This document shows positions 57,113 to 64,000 of a DNA stretch of 64,000 nucleotides, piece after piece. A program made the position numbers and the translations under genes. The stretch is from Schistosoma haematobium (taxonomy: Eukaryota; Platyhelminthes; Trematoda; Strigeidida; Schistosomatidae): positions 34,332,902 through 34,396,901 of the forward strand of contig NC_067199.1 of NCBI RefSeq assembly GCF_000699445.3, given 5' to 3'. Under the pieces are notes generated by a model, which was not told where the DNA came from, did not search any database, and worked only from the letters and a program-made list of their open reading frames with translations. Within the stretch, counting starts at the first letter, position 1. The number at the start of each line of letters is the position of its first letter.

Positions 57113-58325
57113 CCTTCTGGTGAAGAATGTAAAATGGAGTTGGTCTGCAACTTGGCAAGCTGCTTTCGATGAAATCAAGAAAGTACTAGTCTCGGATCTG
57201 CTGCTCACCCATTACGATCCATCTTTATCCATTGTAGTGGCATCAGACGCCTCAAACTACGGCACTGGAGCAGTTATTTCTCACATCATGCCAGATGGAT
57301 CCGAGAAAGCGATATCACATGCGGCTAGATCGTTAACGTCAGCAGAACGTAACTATAGTCAGATCGAGAAGGAAGAATTGTCGATTATCTTCGCTGTCAA
57401 GAAATTTCACAAGATGATATTTGGACGTCAGTTCACCCTATTAACTGACCATAAACCATTACTAGCCATTTTGGGGTCGAAGAAAGGTATACCTGTATAC
57501 ACTGCTAACAGACTGCAACGTTGGGAAACTATACTCTTGGGTTATGACTTCAAGATCAAGTACCAGCCCACTACTGACTTTGGACAGGCCGACGCTTTAT
57601 CTAGACTGATTAGTTCACAAGTAAAACAGAAAGAAGACACTTTGGTGGCAGCAATCGAGACGGAAACAGAGGTACATCGAGTTTTGGAAGACACAGTTAA
57701 TGGTTTACCAGTTACTTTCAAGGCCATCAAAGAAGCCACGGAAAATGACAAGACTTTAAGAGAGGTTAGTGGTCATCTTCTCACCAAGTGGCCGAACCGT
57801 CGTTTTCAAGGAGAAATGCTACAATGTTTTCGCCGACAGGACTCTCTCATGATGGTCGACTCATGTATTATGTTTGGTTACAGAATTATTGTTTCAAAAG
57901 TATTACGCTACAAGGTACTGAGACGATTCCACAGCGATCATCCTGGTATCAATAAGAATAAAGCGCTGGCTCTAAGCTACGCATACTGGCCTACGATGGA
58001 TCAAGATATCGAAACCAGATGCCGCAGTTGTTCATCGTGCCTACAAGCAGCCAAAAGTCCAAGTAAATGTGAACCGCAACAATGGGAAAAGCCGTATAGT
58101 CCCTGGGAGAGGCTGCATGCATACTTCGCCGGTCCAATACGAGGAAGAATGTATCTAGTCATAGTAGACGCGCTCACAAAATGGCCAAAAATCTACGCCA
58201 TGGTGAATTGCACAGCCGATGAAACAATCAGCAAGTTATCCGACCTGTTTAGCTGCCTTGGAGTCCCGCAGACTTTAGTGATCGATAACGACTCAAAATT
58301 CACTGCAGAATCATTCAACCGTTAA
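57063..58325 (+). CDS. Gypsy RNase H and integrase domains
   Basis: RNase H begins near VVASDASNYGTGAVISH. It includes RNYSQIEKEELSIIFAVKKF (catalytic E) and LLTDHKPLLAIL (catalytic D). Integrase: zinc-binding HSDHPGI...CRSCSSC, then the core. The first catalytic residue, expected D in the HxDFAGP motif, is Tyr (HAYFAGP, codon TAC at 58122-58124). The second, IDND, is present. The frame ends at 58325 before the third (E), which is found out of frame at NGQAERF near 58365. Confidence 0.88.
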   Translation: MELLYSEPSSITCPLNNLLVKNVKWSWSATWQAAFDEIKKVLVSDLLLTHYDPSLSIVVASDASNYGTGAVISHIMPDGSEKAISHAARSLTSAERNYSQIEKEELSIIFAVKKFHKMIFGRQFTLLTDHKPLLAILGSKKGIPVYTANRLQRWETILLGYDFKIKYQPTTDFGQADALSRLISSQVKQKEDTLVAAIETETEVHRVLEDTVNGLPVTFKAIKEATENDKTLREVSGHLLTKWPNRRFQGEMLQCFRRQDSLMMVDSCIMFGYRIIVSKVLRYKVLRRFHSDHPGINKNKALALSYAYWPTMDQDIETRCRSCSSCLQAAKSPSKCEPQQWEKPYSPWERLHAYFAGPIRGRMYLVIVDALTKWPKIYAMVNCTADETISKLSDLFSCLGVPQTLVIDNDSKFTAESFNR

Positions 58326-58458
58326 TGGAATTGAGCACATACGATCTCCACCGTATCACCCCAATCAAATGGCCAGGCAGAGCGCTTCGTGGATACATTG
58401 AAAAGAGCACTACTGAAAGGGGAGACGAAGGGACAACAGGGCAGGTGATCAAAAAATT

Positions 58459-58961
58459 TTGACATCCTACAGATCCACCCCGAACCTGAATGTTCCAGAC
58501 AGCAAGTCTCCCGCGGAAGCCATGTTCGGAAGGCGTATTCGAACTGTCTTCGATGCCATGTCACCATCCAAATTAGTGGATGAGCGCAGTCACGATCCAA
58601 GTATTCGAAACTTCAATCTTGGCGACAAAGTTTACATTAAATCCTACATCGGGAAGAACCGATGGGAACCGGGAGAAGTTGTGCAAAAACTGGGAAGAGT
58701 TCTGTACAGAGTTCGAGGAGCTTTTGGGACATGTATACGACACGTAAATCAAATCCTTAAGGACAAAAGGACGGTGCAGACTCGAAGTAACCGGCCGAAC
58801 TTCCCGTTGGATTTAATCTTAGATGCACCAATGCCACATATGCCCAGGAACACTGAAAAGATACCTTGGACAAGGAAAACGACAAGAATAATGGGACGCC
58901 GTCGCTACCCAGTCGTCAAACTACAAGTAGATCCCAGAAAGAAATCTTATTCGGGGGAAGG
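58459..58961 (+). CDS. Gypsy integrase C-terminal region
   Basis: It reads SYRSTPNLNVPDSKSPAEAM, NLGDKVYIKSYIGKNRWEPG, VQKLGRVLYRVRG (SH3-like fold), then a proline-rich tail (LILDAPMPHMPRNTEKIPWT). The frame has no stop before the LTR and reads on to 59091. The same region forms the minus-strand fragments at 34.8, 36.6 and 38.4 kb. Confidence 0.82.
58953..58961 (+). other. Gypsy polypurine tract
   Basis: GGGGGAAGG immediately upstream of the 3' LTR, the usual plus-strand primer position. Confidence 0.75.
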
Positions 58962-59316
58962 TGTTGAGTCGGCTTCCGGAGAACTTCAACGGAGCCTCCA
59001 GAGGCCCAAAAGGAGCCGAGGGATCCTAGCCAATCAGAGTACGATGGAACGTTCGAGAATTCCAGCGTGGCGTGCTATTATTGGTCGGTAGCATAATATG
59101 ACGTTAACGGATTGGCTGAAAATATGATGTTGATTTAACAGACGCCAACATCTATAGATACGCTTGATTTTCTGTACAAAATGAACCTTGGGATAAAGTG
59201 TTTTCTCTCATACTTGTGTCTTCTCTCTGGAGTTCAAGTCGCTGTGTAGTTCTAGACTGCGGGTTACGGAAATAGCTTAGGAATCGCATATAGCGTTTCA
59301 TCAACAAGACGTATCA
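58962..59316 (+). repeat. Gypsy 3' LTR
   Basis: 355 bp, TGTTGAG...GTATCA, followed by the target duplication AGAAC. Confidence 0.9.
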
Positions 59317-59399
59317 AGAACATCAATCAAAAAATTCAAGCAACTAAGAGAAATGAATTAAACTTTACTTGACTGCAAATGTTAATGGTTATCTGGACT

Positions 59400-59560
59400 A
59401 TGTAGCTAACTAGATGGGATGATAGCATTTGAAACTTGGTTCGAGCCCCAGATTGAGCATCAATTCTAGGATACATGTATATCCAGTTGATGGGTCTCAA
59501 ATAGAACAAAATGAACATCGTAAATTCAACTGCTAGCTATCATCCATCTTTCTTAATAAT
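59400..59560 (+). mobile_element. SM-alpha-like SINE (family B), decayed
   Basis: Box-B-like ggttcgagccccaga, ribozyme region (59480-59530) with TTGATGG for CTGANGA and CAAAA for GAAA, then gctagctatcatccatcttt. Inactive. Confidence 0.7.
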
Positions 59561-59674
59561 TGGTTGTATGTAATGGAGAATATTTTACAGTTTAATAGTG
59601 CAATTCTATTTCATGTACAAGAATAAAGTGTAGAATTACAGGTATAGTTCGATGAAAATTGTAATAAAACTAGT

Positions 59675-60095
59675 TTTCACTTGGTATTGTTTACTTGAAT
59701 CTTCACATTGATGTTCAGCACTGTAGTTGATCAGTCTCTTATTGGCATATGTGCATACTTTGTGTATTGCCTCGATATTACCTTAATTTACTAGCATTAT
59801 AAGCAAAGATGGATAGTTGCAATAGTCACAGTATGCAAATATGCCAATAAGAGACTGATCAATTGCAGTGCTAAACATCAATGTGAAGATTCAAGTAAAT
59901 AATATCAAGTGAATTTACACTTCATCCCATTGCACAGGCTAGTGGCTATCAAGACTCAGTAACTAAGTGGATAACGCATTAACGTTTGAAGCGAACGGTA
60001 CTGGGTTCGAATCTCGGAGTGAACATCAACTCTGAGATGCAGTTGCATCCAGATGACGAGTCCCAAATAGGACGAAACTTACATGCATAGTTAAA
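59675..60095. mobile_element. SM-alpha-like SINE (family B), palindrome and following unit
   Basis: 59675-59758 and 59835-59920 are inverted repeats of about 85 bp (family tail, gagactgatcaattgcagtg). The plus tail then runs into the head of another unit (from about 59921) with box A (ctcagtaactaagtggataa) and box B (gggttcgaatctcgga), a head-to-tail junction. Its ribozyme (60046-60090) keeps stem II and GAAA but has ATGACGA for CTGACGA. Confidence 0.75.
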
Positions 60096-60682
60096 GTATT
60101 CTCGTAAGATAATGCTTCATCTATAGGAACGTAAAAGTAGAACTTTTGTAATAATCATGCGGAATATGACATTCTTACAGACAAATCCATAATAAATAAA
60201 CACATTGTTGAAAAGAATATGAAGATCCTGAGTTTGAACCTTAGTAGGATTGTGGATGTACACTACTGTTATTGGTATAAAGCTACAAAGAAACTTGAAA
60301 CTTTGGTAGTTATCCCTTGATGAATTCGTCCTCTAAATATTAAACAGTATGTATTCGTTAGATATTTATTTTATTCTATTATTATATGTAATCCTAATTA
60401 TGAGCTTTCTTGAACCCGATTATCATTGGTATTACTTTGTTTGACATTCATTGATTATCTTCCATTGACTGATATAGATCTATTACTTACAGATTGTGGT
60501 GAGTTGTTGTTTTTTCATTTGATTTACATAATCATATGAGTTATGATTTTGCATTAAAACAATGCACTTGTGACTATTCATACAAATTTCTATTGTTTTT
60601 TAATTCACATTTTAAGGAAGGTGGAAATTTGCATGATCTATCAATCGGATTATGTATACAGTAAATGAGTTCGGGGTAAACA

Positions 60683-60842
60683 TAAAAGTATAACTCATTA
60701 TGGTAACACGGGATCGAATTCCTTCAGGGAGCATCAGTTCCCTCGAGATTACAGTTACACCTTGCTGACGAGTGCCAAATAGCACGAAATCCAGGTCCAG
60801 GGTTTCTTGTTGACTACCTCCAACCACCATCATATCTCAACA
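60683..60842 (+). mobile_element. SM-alpha-like SINE (family B) with intact ribozyme
   Basis: Box B (ggatcgaattcc), then the hammerhead at 60759-60803. The usual tail is replaced by a shortened, diverged end. A partial further head (gtggccacattgcaac, near 60890) follows. Confidence 0.7.
60759..60803 (+). ncRNA. Hammerhead ribozyme motif, best preserved in the window
   Basis: Stem I is ACCTTG (60759-60764) with CAGGGT (60798-60803), six pairs with one G-U. Core CTGACGA is at 60765-60771. Stem II is GTGC/GCAC around CAAATA (60772-60785), fully paired. GAAA is at 60786-60789. Stem III is a 3-pair stem with a 2-nt loop, followed by GTC with cleavage after C60797. Stem I and II sequences differ from the common ATCCAG/CTGGAT and GTCC/GGAC, yet still pair. 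Confidence 0.8.
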
Positions 60843-61235
60843 GAGTGCACGCAATGTCCGGTCACCTAGACTAGTGGCCACATTGCAACTTGATCGATAA
60901 CATTCGATCTGCATTATGAAAGACCTGACACACATGACATCGATCACCACTCAGTGATCAACCAATTGTGACTCATGATGTATTTTCAATGTTGATTAGA
61001 TTAATATTAAAAATAATACTGAATTCTACTTTGGTGAATCGAAAAATTGATCTGATTATAGTGTTATGTTATATCATATAAACCAAACCATTACTATATT
61101 AGTGGTGACTATCATATCGCATAATTCTTAACTAGGTCTAATTACTATTGCTTAATTTTTGGAATTTAGTTTTTTGAATTACCTGATCCGAAATAATATT
61201 TTTCATATAATAGATGGATTTGTGATTAACAGTGA

Positions 61236-61690
61236 AATATAGAACGAGCGTCTTCTCCTATTCTAGACTCGTCAGCTGGATATATCTGTACTTGTGTCAA
61301 ATATTTACACCGAGACTCGAACCTACTATCTTTTCACTTCAAAGACTGATCAAAATGTATTTAGGATTATCCAATAAGGAAAATTTCGAGTCTACTTTAA
61401 CAAGTATAAGGACATCGTACTTGTACAAGTGTGTGGCTGGCTATCTGGACTCAGTCGCTCAGTGAATTATGCGTTGGGATTTTGAAGTGAAAAGTATTGG
61501 ATTCAAGTTTCAGTATGAATATGAACACTGAGATACAGGTATATCCAGCTGATGAGTCTCAAATAAGATGAAACACTCCTCTAGGATTCCACTGCAAACC
61601 ACGAATCCACCTATTCTATAGAAAGTTATAAAAAATGCCTGTATTGAGACAATCTGTACAGGATGTACAACTTCCAGTGAAATCTGATCA
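61236..61690. mobile_element. SM-alpha-like SINEs (family B), facing pair
   Basis: A minus copy (61236-61345, decayed ribozyme at 61243-61281) faces a plus copy (61432-61690) with a tRNA-like head and a ribozyme at 61543-61587. The tail is diverged. Confidence 0.7.
61543..61587 (+). ncRNA. Hammerhead ribozyme motif, SM-alpha type
   Basis: CTGATGA at 61549-61555, stem II GTCT/AGAT around CAAATA (pairing with one G-U), GAAA at 61570-61573, stem I ATCCAG with TAGGAT (one mismatch). The core is complete. The cleavage triplet is CTC in place of GTC. Confidence 0.65.
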
Positions 61691-63876
61691 AAATTCTGTC
61701 CAAATTACTAATGGTTGAATAATTCATATCCCCTCTAGTAGATATTTTTTATGTCGGATAGTTATTAGAAATAGGTAAAAGGTTCCAGATGTAGAATTCT
61801 TACCTACGGACACACAATCGTTATCACTGATATTTATTAAATTTACCTGAAGATTCATATCAAACTGTTTAATCAAGCACAAAATCCGAAATCTAAACAA
61901 AATATTTGTCTATATAACAGCACTACTATTAGTAGTGATGCATTTTACAAACGTTAATTCTTTAGGTGTCTCTATGGTCTATAGGTGTCAAAATATGATT
62001 GAAGAAGAAACAGTTCCTGCAGTAGTTATGTAAGAACTATTTACAAATATATACAGTAAACTAAGTAACAGACAGAGGGTATATCAAGTAAGCAATGAGA
62101 GGAGGAAAATGAATATGAATAGTTTAGTTATTTAACAATTATATGATAAAAATATACGTTTACTATTAGTCCATAAAATGATCCCAAAGTTACCATTCAT
62201 TGTGTTTGTCAGGGCCTAACAGTAAACACTTAGAAAATTCACATAAACTAATGAAGATGTATTATAAGTACAGGGGTAAGATTAAAAGAACCGAGATAAA
62301 TTGTCAGTTAAATATTTACTAATAATAAAATAGTCTTTGTAACTAGGTAGTTTATAAGAAACATAACAGTTGGATTACAAACGTAAACAGATTTTACACA
62401 TTTAATGAACCTATTAAAGTATTTCACAGGTTAATCTGCCTGTGAAAAGATAAACTAATGACATAAATTCGTCTTTATAGATATGGATTATCGATCTCCT
62501 CAAATCCTTATAACGACCCAAACGGAGTTTCAAAAATCCTCATGTTGTTCTTGATTAGGGTAATGTTTTAAAGGTATGAATTAGAAGTTCACTGTCAGTG
62601 TTTTATCACAAACTGACATCAGCTATGATGCAAAAAATACTTTGTAACCATATGAATGGATGAATGAATTTAGAGTAAAAATGCGAGAAGCTCTATCTGA
62701 TTAGTTCGTCTAATAAAATATACTGCCACTAGGTTAATGCTCGTTTCAGGACTATTGGGGTTTATAGGAAGAAGTAAGTGTTACTGGAAAATTGAATGTT
62801 ATATGTAATAAACAATGACAGAATTATTATTATTATTGTTATTATGAATGACTTTGTTTACTATTATATTTTTGGTACAATATAGAATTCTCAATACAAA
62901 TTATTTCAACAGGTTTCCTTTTCTTATTTCTTGATCGATCCTCACGATAAGTATTGAAATCTTGTAATCATACTGAGCAATTGTCCAGTGAATCGGTAAC
63001 TAATATTCTTAAATTGTGATTACATCACAATCGCAACACATATTTAGACTTAATAGGAATTGAAGATAGTCCGCCTTGTTAATCAGTGATCGTCAGTTAG
63101 ATGTTAGCAGTTCAGGAATCAACATCTGAATGATATTCATTCTTTTCAATGCATATTGTGAGTCACCACGATGTCTCTGACTGTACAGGTAAAGGTCATA
63201 AATTTCATGAATGAGCCTGAATAGGTTATGCGATTAATAGACATAATAATGTGTTAAAACAGACAAAAACAGATAACTTGTTGAAATATCCAGATGGTAG
63301 GAACAAGCAGTCCAGATATTCAAGTAGGCCACCAATAAATTGAACATCCGATGCGTTCAATATTAACAACATTTTTACTTTATGGTGCCAAAAAGTAATT
63401 CTTCCCAATCGTTTGAAATGTTTTGAAAAATGTAAAGAGGTATTTCTAGTACTCGTTACAGACGGTATAGGAATTTCACGCAAAGACCTCAAAGTTCAGT
63501 CCTCGTTATTCATTGGCTCGTCTCTATATTGTACATCTACCGGTTTTATTCTCAAAAAATGATTTGTAATCATATTCGTTACCAAATACCGTATAGTTAA
63601 TAGTTAAGTGTTTAAGTACCAAACATTATTTGTAGCTCCCGATGTATTTCTATAACTATCCAGTGGGTAATATTGATGGTACCTGTCCTCTTATCAACAA
63701 ACTGAACACACAGTCAGACACAACATGTTTTAAATATACGGACTCATTTTAAATCTGATTACTAGTAAGTGTGTATTTACTAACTTGCTGGATAATTTGT
63801 GGATAAAATAGATTACTTCATTGATTAAAACAATAACTCACAGAGGATATTGAATATTAATGCTATTGTAATGTAT
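61691..63876. other. Intergenic, nothing recognised
   Basis: Over 2 kb of AT-rich sequence without repeats shared within the window, save a short ATT run near 62824-62846. No convincing coding frame. Confidence 0.6.
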
Positions 63877-64000
63877 GATACTGATGTCGACAGATAAAAG
63901 TGGTATGTATCATCAGTAAAAAGTGAAATGTCTGGCTGCAGAAAGTTGGGAAAATCGAAGAGAAGAGAACGAGAACAGAGAGTGAGTGGTATGGAAACGA
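63877..64000 (-). repeat. Dispersed repeat R3, copy 7, cut by the window edge
   Basis: It begins actgatgtcgacagataaaa and matches copy 6 up to the right end of the window. Confidence 0.75.

Larger units (their letters stand above)
49247..59316 (+). mobile_element. Ty3/Gypsy LTR retrotransposon with two nested insertions
   Basis: The TG...CA ends are flanked by AGAAC at 49242-49246 and 59317-59321. Order: 5' LTR, CACTA-like insertion, primer-binding site, gag, CR1 LINE insertion, protease, RT, RNase H, integrase, polypurine tract, 3' LTR. Without the insertions the element would be about 4.8 kb, a normal Gypsy size. Gag, protease and pol carry frameshifts or stops, so it is inactive. The 3' LTR has a 22-bp segment (near 59089) that the 5' LTR lacks. 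The integrase end and LTR match the minus-strand copies in the 34-39-kb array, the same family. Confidence 0.93.

Overview
The window is intron-rich, AT-rich eukaryotic DNA that is typical of a blood fluke (Schistosoma). Short annexin exons with GT/AG introns sit among schistosome-type repeats: hammerhead-ribozyme SINEs of the SM-alpha kind, RTE-clade (SR2-like) and CR1-clade LINEs, Penelope-like elements, Ty3/Gypsy elements and a CACTA-like transposon. The genus is inferred from this repeat set; the species cannot be fixed from the sequence alone. There is no rRNA, no true tRNA gene, no CRISPR array and no operon.

Layout. 1-10,798 (+): the 3' half of an annexin gene, entering from the left edge and ending at a complete C-terminus. 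10,800-19,985: intergenic repeats, including two Penelope-like remnants, an RTE 5' end, a SINE with an RTE tail, and several hammerhead SINEs. 20,743-33,295 (+): a second annexin locus with the same exon phases but a frameshift, eroded calcium sites and a dead duplicate of one exon. 34,628-39,088: a tandem array of about 1,767-bp units, each fusing a broken annexin exon to the 3' end of a minus-strand Gypsy element. 39,094-40,205: a CpG-rich 1.1-kb insertion of unknown identity between two Gypsy pieces. 40,206-47,840: minus-strand Gypsy pol followed by three RTE LINE copies, two of them with perfect 12-bp target duplications. 49,247-59,316 (+): an almost end-to-end Gypsy element with a 5-bp target duplication; a CACTA-like transposon split its 5' LTR and a CR1 LINE landed between gag and protease. 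59,322-64,000: hammerhead SINEs, then repeat-poor sequence, then a repeat cut by the right edge.

How the parts relate. The only likely host gene is the first annexin. The second locus and the exon copies at 35.8 and 37.6 kb look like a decaying paralogous cluster broken up by retroelements. The most unusual features are the two hammerhead SINE families, the SINE/RTE chimera, the annexin-Gypsy tandem array, and the three-layer nested insertion. Gene models here come from reading frames, splice signals and paralogue comparison only. No transcript evidence or database search was available.
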